Source: Corynespora cassiicola (Eukaryota > Ascomycota > Dothideomycetes > Pleosporales > Corynesporascaceae). From it: DNA of 64,000 nucleotides. The translations under genes were made by a program, and so were the position numbers. Shown piece by piece: positions 11,310-23,200 of this stretch. The notes beneath the pieces are model-generated. The model had not been told where the DNA came from, did no database searches, and was given only the letters and a program-made list of their open reading frames with translations. The first letter of the stretch is position 1. The number at the start of each line of letters is the position of its first letter. Where the stretch lies: positions 1,116,001 to 1,180,000 of the forward strand of contig JAEUWY010000012.1 in the NCBI GenBank assembly GCA_022059125.1, written 5' to 3'.

Positions 11310-12258
11310 ATCTTCTACTCATGTTTGTGTGTTATGGTTTATCATGGGAGTTGGGTCGGGAGTAATTTACACTTTTAGAATCAGCATACCGCAGCCTACA
11401 TCTAGAGCGTTGAGACTAGGAGTAGCATACGTTCGGTTGGCCTGAAGTCTGATATTTTAATATACTGTATAGAATTTATTCATAGCTCTACATAATTATT
11501 TTCATACAGACTACCAATAAGCTCTGAAGCGCAACCTTGGAGGAGCGTAGCCGCGCGAACTTGACCATTCTGCCTCACATTGAAACATGATATTCATCAT
11601 TCATGAACAGTCCAAAACTATTCGTTTCAATCGTAAAATTACCTCTTAGAAAGCAATCTGATGCAAAAACACCCCAGATTTTGGGTCTTCTGGTGTAGCC
11701 TGAGAAGATCGTGTACGTTTGATGCTACCTCTCGAGAACGTGGGAATCGATGTTGAGTAAACACACACGGGATGCTTCCTGAGCTCTGGCCTCAAATGAT
11801 ATAGTTTGTAGTGGCCGCATTAACCCAGTCCTAGGGGCCGTCGACTACTCCGGCACTTGGGGAAAAACAGCTAGAGTTTCGATTTGCCTTGTGGACGGAG
11901 GGCTGGATCGCTTGGCGAAATCGCATGTAGCCTACTAGCGTTTGTGAGGCTGAATCAAAAACTAGCACCGGGCCATCACAAGGCGTACGGGGCGTCGCAC
12001 TCAAGATCTGTGCCTAACCAATCGACCCAACGCTAAATACGCCTGGCTCCAGCTTTTGCCCGTGAATATGTTGAATTATCGATCGGTCCAGTGCCATTTT
12101 CAAGCATAGCCTACTAAGCGACTGCAGTTTTAGATCAGAATTGCACATATAAGTGGTGCGCTCCTCATCCTTAAGCAACTCAGCGTCCAGTTCTCTTGAC
12201 AACAAAAGCATTTTGCGATTATTTTCGCATTAGCGTTCTAAAAACTCCAATATTCCCC
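11310..12258. other. intergenic region before the cysteine-rich secreted gene
   Basis: This 949-bp stretch contains no frame of convincing length or composition. A TATAAG element lies about 110 bp before the ATG at 12259 and could serve that gene. No repeats or RNA genes were noticed. Confidence 0.45.
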
Positions 12259-13234
12259 ATGGCTCTCTTTTGGATCCTCATCTACATGTGCTCCATATTC
12301 TCGCTCGTAGAGTCTGGGAGTGTCGATCGTCTCTTCAAGCTCTTTGGAGATTTGATAGGGCCACCACCCGACACCCCTTCTCCGGGACCAACGGGGGCTT
12401 CTCAGCCTACCAGGCCTACTCCAACTCCATTACCTCCACTCCCGCCTGGTCCAAAAGAGACGCAAGCTATCAAAGATTCAATGAGAGATTTCGGAATTGT
12501 CTTTGAAAATAAGACAAAAGAGGAGGGTCGAGTTACTGAACAAGCTTTCTACTTACTTCCTTATGCCATATTGGAGGCCCAAGATGATCCTAGCGGTACG
12601 TTTATACTTGAACACATTTGACCTCTCCACTTTTTTGCGACACATCTAATTTTGAAAACAGCGCCTACTCCGACCGATACTGGTGAGCCCACTAATCGTA
12701 CCTTCTTCATGCTTCATAACTCAAATATGTTCAGACCCCGACGGATCCTTATATGTCGAGATGTTCGAGCCCTGCAGGCAACATGCGTACCGCCTACGGG
12801 AGTGCATGAATTCTGCTCCATTACCGGAATCAGCGCCAAATCTACCTTTCCGCTACCAAAAAGATGAGGTACAAGCACTCTGCGTATGCTATGCTACTCC
12901 GACTGCACTCTGTACTGCGACTACTCTGGACGATAGCTTCGACGATAACTCAAAGAAATGTAGAGATTTCTTCGAGGAGAATGAATACCAATTGATGGCA
13001 AAGATAATGGGTAAAGATTGGGTTGGGGGCGAAAACTTTTGCAGTGGCATGAAGGAAAAAGGGGGAGGGTTGGCGGGGACCTTGCAACCAACGTCTTTGG
13101 AGGGTTGTCAATCGACGGGAGCCGCTACAGCAAATGCTGCTTCTACCAGTGATACTTCTGGGCCCCATATTCAAGATAATATGCAGCCATTCTGGTTATA
13201 TGGAATATTGATGAGCATCACCTTCTCTTTATGA
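12259..13234 (+). CDS. cysteine-rich secreted protein, possibly GPI-anchored
   Basis: Exons 12259..12595, 12662..12682 (21 nt) and 12735..13234 give 285 aa. The start is the first ATG and yields a signal peptide (MALFWILIYMCSIFSLVES). A Pro/Thr-rich stretch follows (PTRPTPTPLPPLPPGP). The third exon is cysteine-rich: FEPCRQHAYRLRECM, ALCVCYATPTALC, KCRDFF, FCSGM and GCQS. The last 17 residues are hydrophobic (FWLYGILMSITFSL) after a Ser/Thr/Ala-rich region, which suggests a GPI-anchor signal. The 21-nt middle exon can be skipped without changing frame. I do not recognise the family. Secreted, cysteine-rich and lineage-restricted proteins of this kind are often cell-wall or host-interaction proteins, but that is inference. 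Confidence 0.75.
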
Positions 13235-13605
13235 TCATTTGCCATAGCTAGTGGTTTTCAGCGCGATCCTTTTACTTGCTTTATTCATTAATTCATTAAG
13301 GGATTTTAGTGCAGCTTTCTTATTCAAATAAAGAAAAAAAGTTTCTGTGACTACTAAACACTGATTTGAAAGCGCTATAGCACTATTGCTTGTCTTCCTG
13401 CACTCGTTAGGGTGTTTTTCTTTTTGAGACAGAATCCAATCCGTGTAATACCGCTGGAAGAGACAAGTAGTTATCTTATGCTTGTTATATCCTGTGTGCG
13501 AGCTTGTCACAATGATATTTCCTGGCTGATAAATTCATCCGGAATTTAGACTTTTTGGTGGATTCATGGACAAAAAAATCTCATTTACAACCGGATTATA
13601 TCGAT
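13235..13605. other. convergent intergenic region
   Basis: This is an AT-rich gap between two converging stop codons. A 91-codon minus-strand frame (about 13235-13510) fills most of it, but it has no recognisable feature and is probably a chance frame in 3' UTR sequence. Confidence 0.5.
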
Positions 13606-16600
13606 TCAGCCAGCATCCTCCAGAACTAGCCGGGCGGCTTTTTCACGCTCATATTCCTTTTTCCACACACAATTGCAGTCATAGCTAACATCCATTTCCA
13701 AGTAACCCTCCGCCAGGATCCATCGTAAATATTCAGAAGGCTTTTTGTACGCTGGAACGGTTTCAGATAGGGGCATCTCGTCAAAATGCGACATTGCCTC
13801 ATCCAAGACTATTGCTAGCTTCTCGGGACCCTCTGGAAACGGTACTTCACTCCAAGGTATGGGCAATCCAACCTTGCAATATTCCTGATCAAACCTAGAT
13901 TCTCCTTCCAATTTCCGAAAAGTTCTTTTGTGTGAGGGTTTGACCTCAAGATTTACATCTATGTCCTCCAATAGGATGATATAACCTCCTCCAATGGAGC
14001 AGCAGGTATGTTCACCGCCTAGGAAATCGAAGATCAGATGTCTAGTGAATGCCATAATGTACTCTCTTGAAAACTTATTCGGATTCATAGCCTTGAGCCA
14101 ATATTGAAGCCGATCTTGCTGCGATTCATCCCATCCCCGCGAAAAAACTGGAGCTTCGTCTAACAAGAATTTGACGGGACTGCAGCCATCTGGTGAGCAC
14201 AGACAAGCGCAATGATCATGATGGATACCAAGATTTTCTTCGACGTTCCTTAAGAACTTGATCTCGGTTTCGTATAATGAATCTTTATAATTTCTCTGAG
14301 TGAAAGCATGGGCGAGAAAATGCAGAGCGGTCAAGGGTGTATCGCGGTGTCTCGAGGTGACAGGAACGCCTTTTTCTAGGAACCAAGTTGCGATCTTCAA
14401 GTTACCGTAATAACAGGCTTGGAGAAATGGCGTAAATCCATATTCGTCAATTTCGTTGAAATAATGGAATCCAGCATCCCAAAGAACGTTTGCGGATTGC
14501 AGTGACATCTGGCGGGCCCTAAAAGTATCTTTATCCTGGCCGTCTAGTTCCAGAGAACAAGGAACGTCAATCCCATGCGAAATAAACCAGTCGTTTAGCT
14601 GCGAAACATGTAGCTCCCTTATCGAACCTTCTTCTATATTGAGATTCGACAGTTTTGAGAGAGGCAGATACTCTTGTGCCATACTCAAGAGCCGCGAATA
14701 GCGGGAAACAAGAGCATTAACAACAAGATCAAAAATTTGCTGGACAAAATCATCCTCCTTTTTCAGAATTTGATAGAGTAGGCTGACATTGCCGTGACCA
14801 CGCAGAGCACAATCTGATTGGATCAAGAGCCGAACCGCATCGACAGATTTCAGAGATATTGCTAAATGGATTGGTCGCCTGCCACATGAATCCTCGGGAT
14901 TAATGTTGGCTCCCTTTTCGATAAGCATCTTTAACCCAGTGGGCCAGGTTGTAGCAAAATGCAGAGCAGTAAGCCCATCAATCGGGGAGCTACGGTTTAA
15001 ATCCGCGAGCTCACTGTTATGCACCGCTCGGGAAAATAGAGCTTCATCTTGTCTTAAGATGATAGGAACTAATGGCCCATGGCCACACACTATCGTGAGT
15101 TAGTAAAGATATCAACTTTGATACTCGATTATCTGCTTACAATCAATTTGCTCTCCAAATATTTTAAATATTTCAACTTCATAATCAAAAGACGAAGGGG
15201 ACACGTCTCTGCTTTTCGGAAATATTGGTTTCGTAAATTCACATCCAGATGTTTCTAGGTTTTTGTAAATATTCGTAAGCTTTACTCTTGAACCAAGCGC
15301 AAGCTTCAGTCTATTAACCGCGGCAAATCTATTCCCGTAATGGTCCAACAAGGTACCTGGACCAGTTTCAGGATAGATTTGGGTAAATTGAGCATTTGGA
15401 TTGGCCCCTCTATCAAATAGGTACTGGATCAGATCAATATGATCATCATATTCACAAAATAGTAGTTCCGGACTGGATAAGCATAGTATAAAGACGTCCT
15501 TGTAAGATGTCAGATTGGTTCGAAATTCATAACGATAATTGAATTACTTACCACTAGCAGAGTATGCCCGTTTCTATCAGTGTCAAGCACTGAAGCTCTT
15601 TGATCATTGAAAAGTGTTTGTAGGGCTATGTGCAGCTTTTTCCATTGCAAATTCATCATACCACTATTCATACAAAGGTCGAGATTTTTGGACATCTTTT
15701 CGATGGCACGAAATGCCGGCGAAGTTTCACGGTCCACCAACCTGCTGGTCCCAATGACCATCGGGGAAATCGAAAAATTCCCGTTGGCTTTCCAATTTTC
15801 CATTCGGAATGCAAGGCTGATCATATTAGATGCAGCCCAGGCAGGAGGAACAAGATGTACAGTGATCGACGAGCATTTTCTCGAGTTTCTGTACTCTGGA
15901 CAGTATGAGAAATGCCCAGCCTTGGAAGTTTTCTCGATATGAACGAGAGATAACGGTCGCCAGTGGCTGGTCCGATTAACAGTACGGCAAGTGCACTTTT
16001 GATGCCTCTTGGTAGAGTCATTTGGGTTGATAATCAAGTCTGGCCTCGTGGTTGGTATCGTAAGGTATGGGTCAGGCTGCGATGAAGCTGAGACTTTTGC
16101 ACTTCGTTGAGCGATGAGACTTTGCTCAGCTAAAATCAAATCAAGCTGACCTGTCATATGTCTGACAGCTTCAAATAGCCGATTATCTCTTGCAGACGAG
16201 CCCTTGTCAAAGTTCTCTATCTGAAGAGCCAGCTGATCAGTTCCGTCTGCGGCCCTGCTGGAAATATCGTTGTTTGCCTTGGAAAGTGCCAATACTTCCT
16301 CGCTGAGTGCTTTGATATGCGCAGTTGTCGCTTCGGTACTGAGAGCCACGCGTCTGAAGCCCAATCATTAACATGAAGACGGGTATTCAAGATGATGATA
16401 TGACATACAAGTTGTTCGCATTGAGCCACATTGACAGAATAGTCTTCTGCTTCTCTAGTCGCTCACATTGCTCAAGGACATCCTCTCTCTGTTTTTTGGA
16501 GCAGATAACGTTCCATGCCCGTCTGATGATATCATGTCCCTTCTTGGAAAGGAGTTCGTCCAGTTTTTTGCAAAGCTCGTCGGCGACGGCTATGTACTCG

Positions 16601-16833
16601 TGTAGGATGGCATCGAACGTCGGTGAAGAGAGGGTCACAGCAAAAGCCGGAACGCAATGGGCTTGAACATTGCGAGCGATCCCAGCCTGCTGACGTACAT
16701 CTTCTTTCAGACGATGGAGGCGATCTGGTAAGTTCCGTACATCTGAGCAGAAACGATTTACCGTGGATGAAAGACGGGCGGTCACATCGACCAACTGAAC
16801 GACGGCGGCAAAGACTCCCACCACTTCTGCCAT
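13606..16833 (-). CDS. ankyrin-repeat protein with fungal NLR-like N-domain
   Basis: Exons 16833..16409, 16353..15552, 15498..15141 and 15089..13606 join in frame to 1022 aa (introns 55, 53, 51 bp). The start gives MAEVVGVFAAVVQLVDVTARL, the helical N-terminal domain found in many fungal NACHT and ankyrin proteins. A coiled-coil-like region (about 140-200) and a middle region with CTCRTVNRTSHWRPL follow. Ankyrin-type units are visible at each end of the rest: DRNGHTLLV with DHIDLIQYLFDRGANPNAQ, then DGLTALHFATTWPTGLKMLIEKGANIN, GRRPIHLAISLKSVDAVRLLI and YGFTPFLQACYYGNLKIATWFLEKGV. The last 300 residues have no known domain. No NACHT P-loop was found. The class is suspected to act in recognition or incompatibility; the exact role is unknown. 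Confidence 0.85.
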
Positions 16834-17110
16834 TTTTTGGTGAGCATAGCAGGAGTTGTGAGGGATTTTGAAAGGCAATCGGGAAGCGGGGAATTTGTGT
16901 GATAAGGCTGAGATACGTGGACACCGGTATGCAGCATACCCCGCGTCTGCCTTGCAGAACGCCTTCCAAGTGCGCCTACCATCATCAGCACATCAAGGCT
17001 ATGAGGCATTTTTTCAGCTCGCTGATCCCCAATATATCTTTCATGAAGATGGGCTGGCTCTCCATAATCCGTACATCAAGATGAAAACGTACATCTAAAA
17101 CCCCTTACAC

Positions 17111-18014
17111 TCACAGCCTCGCCCTCTCATCCAACAGCACCAATCCCGTCTCTTCCTCCAACTGTTTGACAGCCTCCTTCGTCCTCCCCAAATCCACCTT
17201 GATAGTCCTTAGCCCACTCTTCTTCGCCCATTTTAGGTTAACCCCAATATCATCCAAAAACACCACTTCCTCTGCCCTCAAGCTCTCCAACACCCCCTTC
17301 TCCCTCCCCGCCCTCTCCATCTCCCTAACCGCCAACTCATACGCCTTGGGATCCGGCTTGCGCAGCCCCACATGCGCACTCGAAACAAACACATCAAAGC
17401 AATCCTGAATATCCGTACTATCATTCGCATACGGATTCCCCGGACTCTTATCATGCACCAACCCCTTCGTAAACAGCTTCCCCTCATCATCCACCACCCC
17501 CGTCGGAAACGCCACAGTATTGCTCAACGCGCCCAGCACAAACCTGCCACTCTCCTGTAGCCTGCGCAGCGCGGGATACATCCACGGATCCGGCGTGCGC
17601 GATATGCGCATCATGCGCCAGAACAGGCGTTTCGCATCAATGGCCGGGACCTTTGCCGCCGCCGCCGCATCCTCCTTCTTGTTCTTGGCTAGGAACTGCG
17701 CCCACGAGTCTCTGTCCTCGAGCTGTGCCTTGAATGCCGCGAACCACGCGTCGTCGAGCAGCACGTCCCCCCGCTCGATGAGCTGCCACGCCCCCGTATC
17801 GGCCGGTCCCCTCTGGATCGCAAAGTTGATGTATCCGACCGGGATTCCGGACTCGCGTTCGTAGTCGAGGATGGCCTGGAAGGGGGAGACGACCTTTTGG
17901 CTGATGTCAGTTTTCTTTCTTGGGGGGGGTTCGCATTTTCCACGGGTAGGAGGAACCTACGCAGACGCCGCCAATGTCAAACAGGATGGCTTTTGGGGGA
18001 TTGGAAGCCGGCAT
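17111..18014 (-). CDS. HAD-superfamily hydrolase-like protein
   Basis: Exons 18014..17961 and 17893..17111 (67-bp phase-0 intron) give 278 aa. Motif I is ILFDIGGVCVVSP with Asp at residue 13; the usual second Asp is Gly15, as in ACAD10/EPHX2-N-like members. A helical cap domain follows (about 20-130). Motif II is LSNT (Ser142), motif III is RKPDPKAY (Lys197), and motif IV is VFLDDIGVN (Asp232, Asp233). The family includes small-molecule phosphatases and proteins linked to acyl-CoA dehydrogenase-like domains. Loss of the second Asp may reduce classic phosphatase activity, so substrate and reaction are open. It lies downstream of the srbA-type gene on the same strand, 766 bp away. Confidence 0.88.
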
Positions 18015-18780
18015 TGCGGATTCGATTTCTTCGTTGTCTTCTGCAGGGAAGGGAATTCTTATCGGGGTATCATGGTCGTGGGAGGAGCGTTGTGGGACTG
18101 GAGGGAGGAGGGGAGGTGGGGAACTGGTTTCCCGATGGACGTCGATGGAGCCGAGGCAGTGGGAGCTTTATCGATAGGCATCCGGGGTCAATTAGCTGAG
18201 CGCTAGTCTCGCACTCCAGACATCACCTGCGTTAGCCGCAACCCTCTAGAGAAATCACCTGCACTAGCGTCACACTGTTGCAAAGCTTCACTCAAAAAAT
18301 ACGTCATGTCTTTGAGGATGAACCGAAACATAGCCCATTTTGAGTCTGGACTGAATGCTAAATTGGTACTCGCAACAACATGACTACATATGACGATGCG
18401 TGACAATATACACCAGTCGCCAAGGGTATCCGTAACCTACACCCAATTCCATCCAGCCCAGGACACTCTTGTGTCGACTATGTACATGACGAGATGGTGA
18501 GAGGAGCAAAGCTAAATTCGCCGTTAAAACATGTATGATTCCGGAAAAATAATGCCGTGGCCAAGACAGAGAGACAGCAGAAGAAGAAAAATAGTAATGA
18601 AGGTCGCGTCGCGAAGTGTCTGGTGGCAGACCGCGGACGCCGAAGCCGTGTCCATCTACAATTATGATGTGAGCCTCGTTGAGCGTTGGTTCAAAATACC
18701 GCCGTGCATGACTTAACTCCCGGGGAATACCCTGCTCGAACGCCATGTGCAAACAAAACAAAAGGAAATTTTTTATGGGT
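18015..18780. other. gap between srbA-type 3' end and the HAD gene
   Basis: The minus-strand order means this region holds the 3' UTR of the SREBP gene and then the promoter of the HAD gene. No frame on either strand has a recognisable domain. The part nearest 18015 is G-rich on the plus strand, that is C-rich in the sense of the HAD gene, as in other leaders here. Confidence 0.45.
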
Positions 18781-21700
18781 TTAATCACCCTTTACGCTCG
18801 AGCTAACGTAGCCGTCGTCAATGTCTTCGGGCTCGGCAAGACCTACGAGGGTCTTGCTTGCATCCAAACAATGGCTGACGATACGGCCACGAACCTTGTT
18901 CGACAGACCGCTGCGACGTCCGGTTTCGTGGCCAACCCACACGCGAAGGGAGCTTGCCAGCCGCTCAAGGCCTTGGCTAGTCTCGGCCTGGAGGGCGGAA
19001 TCCTGGATGAAATGGCTTAGAATCCTGTAGCCGGCGACAAAGCTGAGCAGTGTCGTCGTAGTTTCAGGGAGGAAGGTGTTGTTGACCACAAACACGGCTC
19101 TGCGGCGAGCTTCCTCGCTGGAAGACTCTACCAGTGCATGGCATTTGGCCAGGGTCAAGGCCTTGCGAACATCTGGTGCGACGGGAGCCTCACCAACGAG
19201 GTTCATGATGGCAATTTCGGTCGACGGCGTAGCCGATGGAGGCGAGGGGAGCGCATTGAAGGCATTGGCAATGTGGGTGGCACGGTCTTTGTCGAGAACG
19301 ACGGCCTGAGCAACAAGAGCCCTCAGATGGGCCTGAGACGTGGGAGGAGCAACGCGGACTGCCAGTTCCAAGTCAGATTTGACACCATCCTTTGGCGTGC
19401 AGCTCTTAGATGCCAGGTAGCTTCCAAGGGCCTTTTTGAGGACGCAGCTAGAGTACCAAGCCGCAAGAGCGTCCAGGGGAGAGCAGATGGCAAAGTCTTC
19501 GACGACACCGTCCATGGCTACATCGACAGTCGTGTTCTCGGCGTTGGGCCTGTTCCATGCGAGATTGTAGGCGCGTTGAACAATGCTGGGGACCAAGACT
19601 TCATCGCAATCCCTTTCAAGCAGGGCAGAAAGATAGTCTGGCACAGGCTCAGCCTCGCTATCTGGCACCGAGGTCATGCGGGCTGCGATTTTCTGCTCGT
19701 TGCGGGCCATGTTCCAGTACCTTCGCGACAGCTTAGCGCTCAAGATGTTCAAGACCATGGAGCCGTGTCCAGCATTGGCCAACTCCCACAAAAGGACACG
19801 AATGTGCAAGGCCTTGAGCATGAGTCGAGCCGGGGTGTCGGGCAGCGTCCCAGAGGCCATCAGAGTCAAGACCAGCCGACTCTTGCTGATCTCTGCATCG
19901 CCTCCAGTCAACTGGGCATCGAGAGCAATGTTCCATGCCTTGACACGGGCGATCTCCTGCTCTTTGGTAATGCCAGTGAGGAAAGCATAGCGTTCCCAGC
20001 CAATGACCTTGCGGGTGCTGAGCTTCAGCGTCTTGAGAGCCAATGCCGTGACCTCCAGCCAAAAGTTGTGTCGAGGGACCCATACAGTCTGGATAGCAGT
20101 AAGCCAGGCTTTGCGGTGGACTTCAACAGGCGAAGCAAGAGATGGGGCGGCAGCGAAGTTGATGGCAGGAGTCGACTTCTTCGGTTTCGACCTGAAGTCT
20201 AGGAAAGGACCAATGATGTAGAAAACGGCGCCAAAGATGAGAAGCAGTTTCGCGATGGGCACTTGTGCGGTGGCAGCGCCGAACGAGGCCCGAGGAGCCA
20301 GAAGGGCAGCCAAGTTTATTGGTAGGGCGAAGAGTCCACGGCCTGCCGGTTCCTCTTTTGCCTGTTCGCGTTCGACGAGACCCTCGAGGATCATCAAACC
20401 GGCAAGTGAGCCGACCATCAGCTTGCCCATCATGGCACTGCTGCGACGGCCATTGACCAATGGAGGGCCTGGCATGCCAGGGCGAGCGGCACCACCAGAA
20501 TAAGGCGGGTAGGCAGGAGCATAGTGTTGCTGAGGCGGAAGTCCACGGTGGAGGTTCGCGATGGTATCGGGCACGGGAATCATGCCTTGGGGCGGACCCG
20601 ACACCATGCCGTGGGGAGCAAACGGATCTTCTTGATACCGGCTGCCGTCTGGCGTGCCTACAGATCCATGCAGGGCCATGGGGCCAGTGATGGCCATCTT
20701 CTCGTAGCTATCGAGTCGTCCCTTGAGCGTGGCGACCTCATCCATCAAGCGCTTGTTTCGCTTCTCCAGATGGCGGATGTATTCAGTCGCTTTCGACAAG
20801 ACGGTAGCCTTGTTGAGCTTGTGTGCTGGGGTAAGGCCTTCGAGATCCTCTGGGTCATCATCTTCCTCATTGCCTCCGTTCGCACGTGACATGACACGGA
20901 GACTGGGGACGCTATCGCGCAGGGCAGCAATCTTATCGTTGAGGTTCGTCCGATAACGCTTCTCGATCATGTTGTGCGCAGTCTTCTTGACGGGCTGGCC
21001 CTTCTCCTTTTTGCCAGCGGGTGCAGGCTCGGCATCATCTTCGGACGACTTCCTCTTCTTGGGGTTTCCGGGCAATGGCTCTGGCGAAGAGTGGGCCGAC
21101 GACGAGCTCGTCCGTCCGTTGTTGAGGGAGCTCGGGCTGTGATGGAGGCTGGGGGTGGACAGGGGCGGCGCAGGGACGGCAGTAAGGCTGGTTGTGTCGA
21201 AGCGCTGTGGCGAGAACATGGAAGCGTCGGTAGGCTGATGCTGATGATGGTGATGCTGCTGCTGCTGCCACATGGGCGGCGAGTAGAAGCCGTTCTGCTG
21301 GTGATTGTCGCCGGTCGACGGCGAGCTAAGGTCGTGGCCATTGAAGTCGAATGCGGGTGGCAGGTCGACATTGTCACCAAAGGTGAAGGGCTGGTTGTGC
21401 GAACGGCCGGGCATCGTGTTGGTGGGTGGGATGTCCGACTGCAGGCTGAGCGATGGTTCGCGCAGTTGGGAATTCTGGCGCCGGTTGAAAATGGGAGGGC
21501 GGTTGTCAGCTTTGAGGATGCAGGCGGGCCCTTGGACATTGAGCGGTTTTAGGTCTGGGTTCTGAGACGCTGCGGGGTCCCACTGCATCCACTCACTCCA
21601 GTCGCTGCGGGCTAGATCGTCGGACGGCGCAGCCAACGCCATGTCGTCGCCCGAATTGGCGAGCCAGGGTGGGCGCATGCCGTTGGTAAATGGAAAGTCG

Positions 21701-21980
21701 TTTGACATGATGGGATTCTCCATCTTGGACTTTTCTGCCGCCTTGTCGGGGGGCGGGTCGTCTTGCGGGGGCAAGTGTGCGTTCGGGCTCAGCGGCGGCT
21801 TGAAGGCATCAAACACGCAGTAAGGGCCGACCTGCGGAGGTGATACGGATTAGCAGCTATGCCGAACCAAGACGAAGCAGCAGCGGCATGTGCACTGTAG
21901 CGCCCAACAAGACACAGACATACGGCGATTCTCTCGAGCTCTAGCCCGTCGTCTGGGCCACTGTTAGGCTGGGACTCCAT
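18781..21980 (-). CDS. srbA: SREBP transcription factor, SrbA/Sre1 type
   Basis: The protein is a membrane-tethered bHLH factor that in fungi senses low sterol or low oxygen; cleavage releases the N-terminal factor to activate ergosterol and hypoxia genes. Exon 1 is 21980..21924 (19 codons) and exon 2 is 21831..18781, across a 92-bp phase-0 intron, giving 1035 aa. The front half is disordered (His/Gln run near 208-220; basic KKRK near 277). The bHLH zipper spans about 302-397 and contains EKRYRTNLNDKI, with the SREBP-specific Tyr near 312 in place of Arg. Two hydrophobic segments follow: MVGSLAGLMILEGL (about 491-504) and LLLIFGAVFYIIGPF (about 548-562). The long C-terminal domain matches the fungal SREBP C-terminus (DUF2014). 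Upstream frame is open but has no ATG, so 21980 is the start. Confidence 0.93.
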
Positions 21981-23200
21981 GGCGGGTAAAGCAACCGATG
22001 AGGCGTGCCCAGCGCGAGGAGACGTCTTGGGAGATTTGCGCGCGCGGACAGCAACGGCGGCAGAAACAGCAACGGTAGCAACCACGGCAGCGACAACCAC
22101 AGGACAAGGACAGACACAATTGGAGAGAGGGTGTAGGCACTAGGAATTGGGGGGGGGGGATCGGAGAGATGCTAGAGGAAAAGCAACGAGACGGCGGGCT
22201 CTTACCAGCAGTAGATGGCCTCAGTTCAGATCATGCGATGCATCCAAATTGAGCGGCTCGCACCTCTGATCCTGCGATGGGTGGGCTCCGATCTCTGGCG
22301 GGCAGCGCTGCTCGCACAGTCAGCGTTTGCCAGGGCGGGTGCAGCAGCAGCGGGCCAGGGAAGGACGGACCGGAGGCAATTTGGTGCAGTGAAGAGGCCG
22401 GGGTCGAGTGCAGCGCGACGTATGAGCGAGTGAGGGCGTGGGACACTCCAGGCGCACTCAGAGCCTGCAGAGGGCGAGGTCGTATGATTTATGGCGTGAG
22501 CAGGCCCGCGTAGCTTTGGGCAGAGCCAGGGGGGTCAGCCGCACGGTGCGGCGGAAACTCGGGGGGCGCTGGGGGGGGCTGCGGTCGGGCAGGGCGAGCC
22601 GGGCGAGGTGGCTTTGGACAATTGTGCAACGCGGCGGCAGGATGTCGATGTCGAGGTCGAGGGCGAGGAGGGAGGAGGGAGAGGGAGAGGAGAGAAGAGG
22701 CGGGCGCTTGGGCTTGGGACTGAGGGGACGTCGGTCGACGCAAGCGAAAGGCGAAAGGCGAGACGGCGAGACGGCGAGACGATCAGTGCCGTTGCGTCAG
22801 GTTTCAGGGTTTCAGCTTGGGGACTGGACAGAGCCAAGCCTCGATCGAATCGTGACGGACCTAGCGGGCAGCCTCTCGAGTCGAGTCTCAGCGTCTGCAC
22901 CGCGAACAGCACGAGCGGCACAGGCAGGGCGACCAGCACGAGCTGGAGCAGGCCGGCGAGGCCCTTTTTGAAGGGCGGCCTGGCACGGCCATGTGCGAGA
23001 TGCGCAGGCGGCTCAGAGGGCGTCGTCTGGCTTGACAGCTGTCTGTCCCGCAAAAGGGCCGGGCGCTGGAGAGGTGCCCATTGCGGCTGTCTGTGTTTCC
23101 AGTTGCTTCTGCTGTGTGTGTGTGCGTGCGTGCGTGTGGTGGTGGGCGGCGTGGTTCGTCTGGTTCGTCCGGTTCCTGGGCCTCGTCCAGCTCGTTCGCG
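21981..23200 (-). promoter_or_regulatory. srbA-type leader and promoter region, strongly skewed
   Basis: The 1.2 kb directly upstream of the SREBP start is G-rich on the plus strand, hence C-rich in the gene's own sense, with runs such as ten G at about 22150 and an eight-G run near 22572. Short repeats (AAAGGCG and GACGGCGA units at 22744-22781; a GT run at 23113-23146) lie inside. Long overlapping frames here come from GC richness and lack domains. A long 5' leader is inferred. Confidence 0.4.

Noticed and set aside
13235..13510. 91-codon minus-strand frame between converging genes
   Set aside because: AT-rich 3' UTR setting and no feature beyond an open frame.
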